Shown: positions 1 through 7,495 of the stretch, piece by piece
Layout: each line of letters begins with the position of its first letter
Numbering within the stretch: position 1 is the stretch's first letter
Notes under the pieces: generated by a model
Databases searched by the model: none
What the model saw: only the letters and a program-made list of their open reading frames with translations
What the model was told of the DNA's origin: nothing
NCBI GenBank assembly: GCA_020025955.1
Contig: JAHHRF010000033.1
Location: forward strand, 1 to 19,217
DNA length: 19,217 bases
Source: Sutterella sp.
GTDB taxonomy: Bacteria > Pseudomonadota > Gammaproteobacteria > Burkholderiales > Burkholderiaceae_F
Reading direction: 5' to 3'
Made by a program: the position numbers and the translations under genes

Positions 1-62
1 AGTTAATGCCCACGGGTGGGGACGAAATGAAAGTCGTCGACTTTGTGCCCGCTGACGAGTAA
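1..62 (+). CDS. 3' end of an unidentified CDS (partial)
   Basis: The frame beginning at base 3 is open from the window edge to a TAA at 60-62 and gives the C-terminal peptide LMPTGGDEMKVVDFVPADE. The start is outside the window and I do not recognise the family. It is treated as coding because the last 11 codons plus stop recur almost unchanged at 786-821 behind the next gene, and because a strong intrinsic terminator follows at 108-142. It is probably a paralogue of the acidic protein at 187-708, but only the tail is visible, so no function can be given. Confidence 0.5.
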   Translation, partial: LMPTGGDEMKVVDFVPADE

Positions 63-107
63 CTGTTAGGGTACTTATCAATTCACGCTATTCGTGAAAC
101 TACTAGG

Positions 108-142
108 CGCTTTGAGCTTGGGCTCAAGGCGTCTTTTCTTTT
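108..142 (+). terminator. Rho-independent terminator of the left-edge CDS
   Basis: A 10-bp stem (CGCTTTGAGC at 108-117 with GCTCAAGGCG at 122-131, one G-U pair) closes a TTGG loop and is followed by the T-rich run TCTTTTCTTTT. It ends transcription of the partial gene at the window start and isolates it from the gene at 187. Confidence 0.85.
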
Positions 143-186
143 ATGATGTGTCTAATTTGTGTTTTTATTGACGTAAAGAAGACATC

Positions 187-708
187 ATGGCTAGATTTCC
201 CCGCACGAAATACGAAGAGATGGACATCGTCTCCGCAGCCGAACACCGACTCGCGATTATGGCCCTCTTAGAAAACAGCAACTGGGTCAATGACTACGAC
301 CTTGACGGCTTCTACGACGATAACTATCACTACTACCTTGACGGCTTCTACAACGCTGACTATTGCTACAGGCAAGCCCAACTGTCGATTGCTGAATACC
401 TCGACTCCAATGTCGTTCCCCCTAACCCCACCTTGATCATTGACCGGCGAGACGACGCAACGATGGAAAATTTACTTTTGTCCACGCTCTACGCTTACAA
501 CATTCGTGCAGAGGATAGGCTGAAAATCGAAGAACAAGAATTCAAGAAAGAAGAAGAGGCGTTTTATAAAGCAGTTCATCCCAACGATGAGTTAGACGAA
601 GACGAAGAGGATAACAATGAATCAACTCCCCTCGATCGAGAGGACGCTCTCTACGACGAGGACGAGGACGAAGATGAGGATGACGATGATGACGAGGATG
701 AGGACTAA
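187..708 (+). CDS. Hypothetical acidic protein with Asp/Glu-rich tail
   Basis: This is a 173-aa protein of no family I recognise. It has no signal peptide or membrane segment. The first 60 residues are rich in Tyr, Asp and Asn and contain a tandem LDGFY repeat (about residues 39-43 and 51-55), encoded by identical 15-bp direct repeats at 301-315 and 337-351. The middle has a charged, probably helical stretch (residues about 107-127, rich in E/K). The last 17 residues are all Asp/Glu. ATG 187 follows a weak purine-rich stretch (AAAGAAG, 176-182). The acidic tail suggests a DNA-mimic-like, chaperone or cation-binding role, but that is speculation. A second copy of the neighbouring gene's C-terminus lies just behind in another frame (786-821), so the stop at 706-708 may be the result of a frameshift. 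Confidence 0.6.
   Translation: MARFPRTKYEEMDIVSAAEHRLAIMALLENSNWVNDYDLDGFYDDNYHYYLDGFYNADYCYRQAQLSIAEYLDSNVVPPNPTLIIDRRDDATMENLLLSTLYAYNIRAEDRLKIEEQEFKKEEEAFYKAVHPNDELDEDEEDNNESTPLDREDALYDEDEDEDEDDDDDEDED
655..705 (+). repeat. Low-complexity GAN-codon tract encoding an Asp/Glu run
   Basis: Seventeen consecutive GAC/GAG/GAT/GAA codons encode DEDEDEDEDDDDDEDED at the C-terminus of the acidic protein. Such trinucleotide tracts are prone to slippage. The end of this tract is where a one-base indel would join the gene to the conserved tail at 786-821. Confidence 0.8.
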
Positions 709-785
709 AGCTCACGAAGCCCCCTCTTCTCACCCCTTCTCGTAATGAAAGGTTCAAACGCAAAACAGGTCGTAAAGACGCCCCC

Positions 786-821
786 ATGAACGTCGTCGAC
801 TTTGTTCCCGCTGACGAGTAA
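786..821 (+). repeat. Second copy of the conserved C-terminal tail (MNVVDFVPADE-stop)
   Basis: This 36-bp segment matches 27-62 at 34 of 36 positions, including the TAA stop, and encodes MNVVDFVPADE against MKVVDFVPADE. Its frame is open upstream only to about base 702, giving a basic stretch (RNERFKRKTGRK) before the tail. The frame differs from that of the acidic protein at 187-708, which stops at 708. The simplest reading is the displaced C-terminus of the acidic gene after a one-base frameshift near 700-706. A short independent ORF or a fragment left by gene duplication is also possible. Confidence 0.6.
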
Positions 822-835
822 CGCGTTACTTAACT

Positions 836-871
836 CGCCACGTTGTGTCCGCAGAGTGGCGTTTTCTTTTT
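836..871 (+). terminator. Rho-independent terminator after the acidic gene
   Basis: CGCCAC (836-841) pairs with GTGGCG (856-861) around a 14-nt loop and is followed directly by TTTTCTTTTTG. It sits 15 bp after the second tail copy, which supports the idea that the original gene ended at 821 and not at 708. Confidence 0.7.
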
Positions 872-982
872 GTTTAAATCCCAGAGGCGGGGTTTCCCCT
901 GAATCTCACGCTTGACGCTGGTTTTTCAGTCTATCCTTAACGCATCCCCCTTATCCCCTCTTCACTTTTTTGAGCCTGTGCG

Positions 983-1942
983 ATGCGTCTTTCTCGACAT
1001 CTTCAATTGAAACTCCTTCATGCTCTGTGGCCAGCCTGCATTGCACGAGCGCGTCGTGAGGCCGTGAAAGCGTCCTTGCGCTCGATCCACGTGTCAGACC
1101 GCAAAGTCCTCAAGCCCAAAGACTTTGAGGATGACACGGCGCTACGTCAGCGTCTTCGTGACACAAAAGACACTCCCACCTTTGAAACGTCGCCTTTAGA
1201 TGCGTGGGCGTTTGTTCGCGTGCATAACGAAGTGAGAACCTTAGGCGTGGCGTTAGAGACCATCGCCGGGGTCTTTAAGCGTGGGATTTTGGCGCACCAT
1301 GGGTCGACCGACGGGTCCGTTGAAATCATGGAAGCCTTTTGCCAAAAGCACCCAGGCTTTAGTGTCTTTCACTATCCGCACTCGATTTACCCCGCTCACC
1401 ACGACGCCTACAAGGGCGAGGTGCCAGAAGAAAACACCTTGGCCGGTTACTACAATGCGATCCTCGAGAAAATTCCCGAAGGGGATTGGTTTATGAAGAT
1501 CGACGCGGACCATGCGTACCATTCTGACGCCTTACGCTTTGCGCTGTATTTACCGCTTCATGAAACGGACGCGGTGAGTCTGTCGCGCGTCAACATGGTG
1601 GTTAAAAACGAGGGCAAAAACGATGACGACTTTCAAGTGATGAGCTTTTTAGACCACTATGACCAGTGGTTAGTGTGTAAGCGAAACTTGGAATTTAAGA
1701 TGGTGACGGGCATCAAGCCCGATGGGGACTACTACGCCTATGAGCTCCTAGAGCTGGATCGGAACTTCCTTAAAATGGAGTGTCCGCAACTCCACTTCCC
1801 CTATGAAAAGTCATGGCGAGCGGCACCCGAAGGTGACTTTGAGCCTTTCACCGACTTTATGGCCAAACAAAGCAAAGCGCGCTTTGACCCGGACTTCTTC
1901 AACTTGGAGAACGTCAAACGCCTTTACCGACGCTTCGTTTAA
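983..1942 (+). CDS. GT-A fold glycosyltransferase (family 2-like, surface polysaccharide type)
   Basis: This is a 319-aa cytosolic glycosyltransferase. A basic N-terminal segment of about 75 residues precedes the nucleotide-sugar domain, which starts at AFVRVHNEVRTL (about 76-87). A GILAHHGSTDGS segment (101-112) and the DAD metal-binding motif (174-176, in WFMKIDADHAYH) follow. The FVRVxNE...TDGS arrangement resembles the beta-1,4-GalNAc/Gal transferases of lipooligosaccharide and capsule synthesis (CgtA-like), so transfer of a hexose to a surface glycan is the likely role. Donor and acceptor cannot be read from sequence. No other polysaccharide genes are adjacent, which is unusual for this class. 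The start at 983 has only a weak GAG-like ribosome-binding site, and no other start lies close by. A strong terminator follows. Confidence 0.8.
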   Translation: MRLSRHLQLKLLHALWPACIARARREAVKASLRSIHVSDRKVLKPKDFEDDTALRQRLRDTKDTPTFETSPLDAWAFVRVHNEVRTLGVALETIAGVFKRGILAHHGSTDGSVEIMEAFCQKHPGFSVFHYPHSIYPAHHDAYKGEVPEENTLAGYYNAILEKIPEGDWFMKIDADHAYHSDALRFALYLPLHETDAVSLSRVNMVVKNEGKNDDDFQVMSFLDHYDQWLVCKRNLEFKMVTGIKPDGDYYAYELLELDRNFLKMECPQLHFPYEKSWRAAPEGDFEPFTDFMAKQSKARFDPDFFNLENVKRLYRRFV

Positions 1943-1966
1943 AGACAGAGAAAAAAGGAAAAAGGA

Positions 1967-2008
1967 AAAGCCACGGATTCACAAAAAAGGAATCACGTGG
2001 CTTTCTTT
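1967..2008. terminator. Bidirectional Rho-independent terminator
   Basis: AAAGCCACGGATTC (1967-1980) pairs with GAATC plus CGTGGCTTT (1990-1994 and 1996-2004, one bulged A). TTTCTTTG follows on the plus strand, and the A-rich stretch at 1951-1969 gives a U-tract on the minus strand. It lies between the convergent glycosyltransferase and HTH genes and probably serves both. Confidence 0.9.
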
Positions 2009-2031
2009 GTTCTGGATCGGAAAACTGAAAC

Positions 2032-2271
2032 TTATTTCCCCGACTTTTCGGCCTCTTCGATCATCTCGAGCCAGGGCGAGCCCCCGGTGCCGAAGAGTTC
2101 ACGGGCACGACGAGCGACTTCTTTACTCATCTTGCTCTCACCGCTAAAGATCTGTTCCAACTCTTCCTTGGTGATCCCTAAGCGACTGGCGGCCGTTTCT
2201 TCCGTCAAATTCCCTAACATCACGCGCAATTCACGCCCAACGCTCCCCTCGGTGGCAAAGTCTTCTTTCAT
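2032..2271 (-). CDS. Small helix-turn-helix protein (XRE/HigA-like)
   Basis: This 79-aa protein is predicted to be mostly helical. Residues about 22-60 fit a helix-turn-helix (ETAASRLGITKEELEQIFSG, then SKMSKEVARRARELFG), as in the DNA-binding half of XRE-type antitoxins and small regulators. A strong ribosome-binding site (AGGAGA) lies 6 nt before the ATG. No toxin-like partner is adjacent on the minus strand, so it is either an orphan regulator or a solitary antitoxin relic. It ends at the shared bidirectional terminator. Confidence 0.65.
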   Translation of the reverse strand: MKEDFATEGSVGRELRVMLGNLTEETAASRLGITKEELEQIFSGESKMSKEVARRARELFGTGGSPWLEMIEEAEKSGK

Positions 2272-2515
2272 GGTGTTCTCCTATGGTGTCAATCGTAGCC
2301 GCAAGGGGCATCCTCTTTATCGAATTTATTGACTATACCCTATGGGCGGTAGCTTGTGGGGGGAGCTACGATAAACACCTTATCAACTAAACCTTTAGAC
2401 GGATATCGGAGGGCGGGTTTTCGCTTAGAATGTAGGTAACTAACGCGTGGACGAGGCGTTTATGACAACGCGACGTCGCCCACGACTTACCCCTATATTT
2501 CTGGAGACTTTCGTT
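2272..2515. other. Divergent intergenic region between the HTH gene and hypB
   Basis: These 244 bp must hold the promoters of both divergent genes, but I see no convincing -35/-10 pair on either strand. They contain an inverted repeat GTAGCT/AGCTAC (2350-2355/2364-2369) around a G-rich loop, and a small hairpin GCGTT/AACGC just before hypB. No nickel/cobalt riboswitch motif and no FNR-type box is apparent. Confidence 0.5.
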
Positions 2516-3400
2516 ATGTGTACGACTTGTGGATGCGGTGCTCGCGGTGGCCATATGCACACCCATGTGGATGAAAACGGCAATGTGACGACGCACTACC
2601 ATGATGCGCATGACCATGACCATCATCACCACGATGATCATGACCACCCTCATGACCATTCCCATGATCACGATCACGGGCACCACCATCATCACCATCA
2701 CGACGCCCCGCAGCATTCTCACGCGGCGACGACGGAAAAGAACCGTGCCATTCAGATTGAAGAGGATATCCTCTCGCGCAATAACGAAGTCGCTAACCGC
2801 TTACGCCGTGAATTCGCGAAGAAGCGTATTTTGGCGTTGAACCTCGTCTCGAGCCCGGGCTCTGGCAAAACGGAACTCTTGGCGCAGACCTTAAAGCGTA
2901 TCCTCGCGGAAACGCCGGCCGCCGTCATTGAAGGCGACCAGCAAACGGATAACGATGCGGAACGCATTCGTGTCACGGGCGCTAAGGCCATTCAGATTAA
3001 CACTGGCAAGGGCTGCCACTTGGATGCCACCATGGTGGAACACGCCATGGGTCACCTTGACTTAGAAGAAAACAGCATCCTCTTTATTGAAAACGTGGGG
3101 AACCTCGTGTGCCCGGCAGAATTCGATTTGGGTGAAGCCCACAAGGTGGTGTTGTTATCGTCCACGGAAGGCGACGACAAGCCCTTGAAGTACCCCGACA
3201 TGTTCCGTGCCGCGGACTTGATGATTTTAACGAAGAGCGACTTGTTGCCCTACGTGCCGTTTGATGCCGACAAGGCGGAAGAAAACGCCAAGCGCGTCAA
3301 CCCGAAGATCCGTTGCTTACGCGTCTCCGCCTTAAAGGGCGACGGGATGGATCGCTGGGAAGCCTGGCTTCAGGCGCAGCGCTTAGTCGCAGGGCTTTAA
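2516..3400 (+). CDS. hypB: [NiFe]-hydrogenase nickel incorporation GTPase HypB
   Basis: HypB is a cytosolic GTPase that, with HypA, inserts nickel into the hydrogenase large subunit. I place the start at ATG 2516 (294 aa) because it gives the canonical N-terminus MCTTCGCG, a high-affinity Ni site, with GGAG about 9 nt upstream. The frame is open further upstream, but that part is not HypB-like. Residues 13-69 form a histidine/aspartate-rich segment holding about 27 His. The GTPase domain follows: Walker A SPGSGKT (113-119), metal-site GKGCH and NLVCPAE, and LTKSD for guanine. The long His tract suggests nickel storage or buffering as well as delivery, as in HypB of Bradyrhizobium. hypA is not adjacent. 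hypF lies 116 bp downstream beyond a terminator-like hairpin. Confidence 0.95.
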   Translation: MCTTCGCGARGGHMHTHVDENGNVTTHYHDAHDHDHHHHDDHDHPHDHSHDHDHGHHHHHHHDAPQHSHAATTEKNRAIQIEEDILSRNNEVANRLRREFAKKRILALNLVSSPGSGKTELLAQTLKRILAETPAAVIEGDQQTDNDAERIRVTGAKAIQINTGKGCHLDATMVEHAMGHLDLEENSILFIENVGNLVCPAEFDLGEAHKVVLLSSTEGDDKPLKYPDMFRAADLMILTKSDLLPYVPFDADKAEENAKRVNPKIRCLRVSALKGDGMDRWEAWLQAQRLVAGL

Positions 3401-3452
3401 TGCGTTAACAAAACCGTGAAGGGAAATGGGTCACCTTTTTCCCTTCAGAAGG

Positions 3453-3478
3453 AAAAGGGGGTAAACACCCCCTTTTTT
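3453..3478 (+). terminator. Terminator-like hairpin between hypB and hypF
   Basis: AAAAGGGGGT (3453-3462) and ACCCCCTTTT (3467-3476) form a strong stem with an AAAC loop, ending in a run of six T. A second hairpin lies just before it (TGAAGGGAAA 3417-3426 with TTTCCCTTCA 3438-3447). The hypF ribosome-binding site is only about 20 bp later, so there is no room for a separate promoter. The element probably lowers, rather than ends, transcription into hypFCDE. Confidence 0.75.
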
Positions 3479-3516
3479 AAACCGAACCCTTAGCCGGAGA
3501 AAGGGGACCCCAAGTC

Positions 3517-5946
3517 ATGACTCAAAAAGCTCAAGCGTTTCGCGTCCGTGGTTTAGTCCAAGGGGTGGGGTTTCGCCCCACGGTGTACCGTATTGCTGCG
3601 GCGCTTAACGTCGCCGGTACCGTTTTTAATGATAGTGACGGGGTACTCGTTCACTTAGAAGGGGACGAAGCGTCGGTGGACGCCTTCCCGCAAACCTTGC
3701 TGGATGAAAAGCCGCCGCTGGCGCGCATTGACGAGATTGTCCCGCAACCCGCAGACTGGGTGGGCTATGACAGTTTTTCCATTGACGTGACGCCTCAAGG
3801 CGGTGCGGTCACCACCGCCATTACGGCGGATGCCAGCATCTGTAGTGCGTGCTTAACGGACATCTTTACGCCAGAGAATCCCCGCTACCGTTACGCCTTT
3901 ACGAATTGCACCCATTGCGGTCCGCGCTTCACGATCACCAAACGCCTCCCCTACGACCGTCCTCAGACGGCGATGGCCGGGTTCCCGTTGTGCGAGCGCT
4001 GCAAAAAAGAGTATGACGACCCCTTGGATCGACGCTTTCATGCGCAGCCCGTGGCCTGCCCCGTGTGCGGGCCGACGTTGACGCTCACGGACGCTCACGC
4101 GAACCCCATTGAGGGCGATCCCTTACGCGAAGCCGCTAAAGCAATTCGTGCTGGGAAAATCTTGGCCTTAAAAGGGCTCGGGGGCTTTCATTTGGTGTGC
4201 GATGCGACCAATGAAAAGGCGGTCTCTGACCTTCGCGCTCGCAAACACCGCGATGAAAAGCCGTTAGCCGTGATGGTGGCGGGTCGTGGCACGATGGAAT
4301 CCTTTGCCCACGTCACGGACGCCCTTTTTGAAACGATCAATTCGCCTGCGCACCCGATTTTGTTGTTAGAAAAGAAGGCGGGCGCTGCCGAATGGCCAGG
4401 GATTGCCGATGGGCTCAATGAAATCGGGGTGATGACCCCGTACACGCCCTTGCATGCCCTCCTCTTTCATGCGTTAGTGGGTGAGCCCGACGGCTTAAAT
4501 TGGATGGATGAGGCGCAAGAGGCCGTCCTTGTCATGACGAGTGCCAACTTTGGGGGTGAACCGTTGGTTACCACCAATGAGGACGCCTACCGCCAGTTAC
4601 ACACCATTGCCGATGTGTTTTTAGTGCATAACCGCGATATCGTGGTGCGCTGTGACGACTCGGTGTTGCGTCCGATGGATGCCGAGGGCAATGAGCCTTC
4701 GCTTTTCATTCGTCGTGCGCGTGGCTGGGCGCCTGAAGCCGTACGCCTCGAGGCCGACAACGCCCCGCAGGATTTACCCACGGTCGAAGCCTTTGGCCCC
4801 TACTTAAAGAATACGGGGGCACTCCTTCGTGGTAAGGACGCCTTTTTAACGCCCCATATCGGGAGCTTAAAAAACCAGAAGACGACGGATGCGTTAGCGG
4901 CGTCGCTCACGCACATGCGCTCGATCTTTGAGGTGACGCCTGAAGTCTTTGCATGCGACGCGCACCCTGACTTTCCGTCAACGCATTTGGCGGCCCAGAA
5001 AGCCCAAGATGAAACCAAACCGCTCTATCGCATCGGCCACCATGCCGCGCACATTGGGGCGGTGATGGCTGAGATGGCGACGGACGCTCCCACCTTTGGC
5101 TTGGCGCTCGATGGCGTGGGCTTAGGCGGGGACGGTGGCACCTGGGGCGGTGAAGCGCTTTACGTGATGCCAACGGGCTATGTGCGTGTGGGGCATATTG
5201 AACCCTTGGCGCTTCCTGGCGGCGACAAAGCCGCGCGTGAAGCCTGGCGCATGGGCGCAAGCCTTTGTGTGTTAGCCGAAAACCCACAAGAAATCGTGAA
5301 GCGCTTTGGCTCGCAACCGTTTGCCGAGCAGATGGAAGCCCTCATCAAGAACCCCCGCTTAACCCAAACGAGTACCTCTCTAGGTCGTTGGTACGATGGT
5401 GCATCGGCGCTCCTAGGGTTAACCTTGGTTCAGCACGATGAAGCCACCGCTGCGATGCGCTTAGAAGCGGCGGCCGCTCGAGGTCGAACCAAGATGGCAG
5501 AACCGTTCGCTGACTGGTCGGAGATTGGCTTAGAAGTCGACGAAGACGGGACGCTTCGCTTGAGGGAACTTGCTAAAAAGCTGATTGACGCCACCACGGG
5601 CGACTTTGATGTGGACGTGGTTGCCGCCACCTTTGAAAATACGCTGGTGCGTTTATTAGGGGACTGGATGGTGAACCGCTTGGAAGCCCTCAAGGCAGCA
5701 GGCTTACCCGTTTCGGGTCCGGTGGCAGGGGGCGGCTGTTTAGTGAACCGCGCGCTCTTCCATGGGCTCAACCGAGCCGCCAAGAAGGCGGGGCTCACGC
5801 TTTCCGTTCCCTTGAAGGCGCCGCCCGGCGACGGGGGCTTGAGTCTGGGTCAAGCGTGGTTAGCCGCGTTAGCCCATCGCGCTGGATCCGCAGAGCACCG
5901 CTACTACGGCACCTTAAACGACTATTGTCTGACGTTGGAACGTTGA
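3517..5946 (+). CDS. hypF: Carbamoyltransferase HypF
   Basis: HypF uses carbamoyl phosphate and ATP to carbamoylate the C-terminal cysteine of HypE, the first step in making the CN ligands of [NiFe]-hydrogenase. The 809-aa protein shows every domain in order: acylphosphatase (RGLVQGVGFRPTVYR, residues 11-25), two C4 zinc-finger halves (C109, C112, C131, C134; C159, C162, C181, C184), a YrdC-like domain (about 205-390) and a Kae1-like domain (about 400-800). The Kae1 part keeps metal-site residues in IGHHAAHIGAV, LDGVGLGGDG and PPGDGG. It reads HHAAH where HHHAH is usual, but the His spacing of 4 is retained. The ribosome-binding site GGAGAAAGGGG precedes ATG 3517. It is slightly longer than E. 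coli HypF (about 750 aa). Confidence 0.96.
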   Translation: MTQKAQAFRVRGLVQGVGFRPTVYRIAAALNVAGTVFNDSDGVLVHLEGDEASVDAFPQTLLDEKPPLARIDEIVPQPADWVGYDSFSIDVTPQGGAVTTAITADASICSACLTDIFTPENPRYRYAFTNCTHCGPRFTITKRLPYDRPQTAMAGFPLCERCKKEYDDPLDRRFHAQPVACPVCGPTLTLTDAHANPIEGDPLREAAKAIRAGKILALKGLGGFHLVCDATNEKAVSDLRARKHRDEKPLAVMVAGRGTMESFAHVTDALFETINSPAHPILLLEKKAGAAEWPGIADGLNEIGVMTPYTPLHALLFHALVGEPDGLNWMDEAQEAVLVMTSANFGGEPLVTTNEDAYRQLHTIADVFLVHNRDIVVRCDDSVLRPMDAEGNEPSLFIRRARGWAPEAVRLEADNAPQDLPTVEAFGPYLKNTGALLRGKDAFLTPHIGSLKNQKTTDALAASLTHMRSIFEVTPEVFACDAHPDFPSTHLAAQKAQDETKPLYRIGHHAAHIGAVMAEMATDAPTFGLALDGVGLGGDGGTWGGEALYVMPTGYVRVGHIEPLALPGGDKAAREAWRMGASLCVLAENPQEIVKRFGSQPFAEQMEALIKNPRLTQTSTSLGRWYDGASALLGLTLVQHDEATAAMRLEAAAARGRTKMAEPFADWSEIGLEVDEDGTLRLRELAKKLIDATTGDFDVDVVAATFENTLVRLLGDWMVNRLEALKAAGLPVSGPVAGGGCLVNRALFHGLNRAAKKAGLTLSVPLKAPPGDGGLSLGQAWLAALAHRAGSAEHRYYGTLNDYCLTLER

Positions 5947-5986
5947 GCGCCAACACACAACGAAAAGATTTATTTTAAAAAGACGC

Positions 5987-6041
5987 TACGCCCTCCCCTT
6001 AAAACTAAAGGGCGTACGTTTTAAAGGGTGGACCCACCCTT
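5987..6041 (+). other. Paired hairpins between hypF and hypC
   Basis: TACGCCCT (5987-5994) pairs with AGGGCGTA (6009-6016), followed by only a short T run. AAGGGTG (6024-6030) pairs with CACCCTT (6035-6041), immediately before the hypC ribosome-binding site (AGAAGGAA, 6042-6049). The first could be a weak terminator. The second could stabilise or process the mRNA or affect access to the hypC start. No promoter is evident in the gap. Confidence 0.5.
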
Positions 6042-6058
6042 AGAAGGAACCCCAAAAC

Positions 6059-6313
6059 ATGTGTTTAGCTATCCCTGGTCAAATCGCTTCCTTGATGGAT
6101 GCGGACAACGCCATTGTGAACATTGGCGGGATTGAAAAGATGGTGAGCATTGCCTTGATTGAAAACCCCCAGGTCAACGACTGGGTGATCGTTCATGTCG
6201 GCTTTGCTTTAAATAAGATTGATGCGGACGAAGCGGAACGCACCTTAGCGGCGTTACGCGCGGCCGGTGAACTCACCGACGCGGATGTCGAAGAAGTTGC
6301 CCCTAACGCTTAA
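6059..6313 (+). CDS. hypC: Hydrogenase maturation chaperone HypC
   Basis: This small (84 aa) chaperone carries the Fe(CN)2CO unit with HypD and delivers it to the large-subunit precursor. It has the defining N-terminus MCLAIPGQI, with essential Cys2 (the initiator Met is removed), and the conserved HVGFA motif with His46. Length is typical for HypC/HybG. AGAAGGAAC provides a good ribosome-binding site. hypD follows after 18 bp, consistent with stoichiometric co-expression of the HypC-HypD complex. Confidence 0.96.
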   Translation: MCLAIPGQIASLMDADNAIVNIGGIEKMVSIALIENPQVNDWVIVHVGFALNKIDADEAERTLAALRAAGELTDADVEEVAPNA

Positions 6314-6331
6314 CCCAGGACGCCATCACTC

Positions 6332-7459
6332 ATGAAATACGTAACCGAATACCGTAACGGCGAAGAAGCCCGTGCCATCGCGGCCACGATCGCCCGTGAG
6401 GTTGATCCCCAACGCGCTTATCGCTTTATGGAATTCTGCGGGGGTCACACGCACGTGCTCTCCCGTTGGGGTTTGCAAGACATTCTTCCGAAAAACGTCC
6501 AGATGATTCACGGACCGGGCTGCCCCGTTTGCGTGCTCCCGATTCCGCGTATCGACATGGCCATGCAGTTGGCCTTGGAAAAAGGCGTGATTCTCTGCAC
6601 GTATGCGGACACCTTGCGTGTGCCCGCAGGCAAAGGTCGATCGCTCTATAAGGCAAAAGCGGACGGCGCTGACATCCGTATGGTCTATTCCCCGATGGAT
6701 GCGGTAATGCTCGCCAAAAATAACCCGGAACGTGAAGTCGTTTTCTTTGCGATTGGCTTTGAAACGACGACGCCACCGACTGCGGTAGCCATTGAAGCCG
6801 CGCAAAAGATGGGGTTGAAGAACTTCTCCGTTTTCTGCAATCACGTGTTGACCCCGGCGGCCATGCGCCACATCTTAGAAAGCGGTGTGAACAATGAAAA
6901 GGCCCCGAAGCTCGACGGCTTAGTGGGTCCGGCACACGTCTCCACCATTATTGGTTCCGCCCCCTATGAAGCCTTTGCCCAGGAGTGGAAGCTCCCCGTG
7001 GTGGTCGCTGGCTTTGAGCCCATGGACATGCTCATGGCCATTCTCATGATGGTGCGTCAGGTAAACGACGCCCGTCACGAAGTGGAAAATGAATTTACGC
7101 GTGCGGTGACGCGAGAAGGGAACCTCAAGGCGCAAGCGCTTTGCGAAAAGATTTTCGAAGTGCGTGATACGTTTGAGTGGCGTGGCTTAGGGGCGGTGCC
7201 CCAGAGCGCCTTAAAGATTCGTGAGGCGTACGCCGACTTTGACGCGGAAAAGCGTTTTGAAATGGTGGAACACCCCATGACCGACAACAAGGCTTGTGCC
7301 TGTGGTGAGATCCTTCGTGGGGAAAAGCGTCCGGTGGACTGCAAGCTTTTTGGTAAGGCGTGCTCGCCCTCGCACCCGATTGGCGCCTGCATGGTCTCGA
7401 GCGAAGGGGCGTGTGCTGCGGCCTTCTCTTATGAGCGCCGCTCGGCGGATGTGCCCTAA
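6332..7459 (+). CDS. hypD: Hydrogenase maturation Fe-S protein HypD
   Basis: HypD is a 4Fe-4S scaffold protein that with HypC binds iron and assembles its CN and CO ligands. The 375-aa product has the signature cysteines FCGGHTH (C36) and GPGCPVC (C64, C67), matching E. coli C41, C69 and C72. The C-terminal cluster-binding region holds ACACGEI, PVDCKLFGKACSP and IGACMVSSEGAC. The ribosome-binding site is AGGA (6317-6320), about 11 nt before the ATG. It lies 18 bp after hypC and 36 bp before hypE, in one transcript. Confidence 0.96.
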   Translation: MKYVTEYRNGEEARAIAATIAREVDPQRAYRFMEFCGGHTHVLSRWGLQDILPKNVQMIHGPGCPVCVLPIPRIDMAMQLALEKGVILCTYADTLRVPAGKGRSLYKAKADGADIRMVYSPMDAVMLAKNNPEREVVFFAIGFETTTPPTAVAIEAAQKMGLKNFSVFCNHVLTPAAMRHILESGVNNEKAPKLDGLVGPAHVSTIIGSAPYEAFAQEWKLPVVVAGFEPMDMLMAILMMVRQVNDARHEVENEFTRAVTREGNLKAQALCEKIFEVRDTFEWRGLGAVPQSALKIREAYADFDAEKRFEMVEHPMTDNKACACGEILRGEKRPVDCKLFGKACSPSHPIGACMVSSEGACAAAFSYERRSADVP

Positions 7460-7495
7460 CCCACCAACGAATTTAGAACAAGGAAGACAAATACC

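Noticed and set aside
542..787. Minus-strand Arg/His-rich ORF opposite the acidic tail
   Set aside because: It is the complement of the GAN-codon tract and has no independent support.
2447..2515. In-frame N-terminal extension of hypB
   Set aside because: HypB proteins begin at MCTTCGCG; the extension has no homology character and ATG 2516 has its own ribosome-binding site.
4907..5287. 126-codon antisense ORF in hypF (and other shadow ORFs inside hyp and trp genes)
   Set aside because: They lie wholly within well-supported genes on the opposite strand or in another frame, and their compositions are typical of shadow frames.
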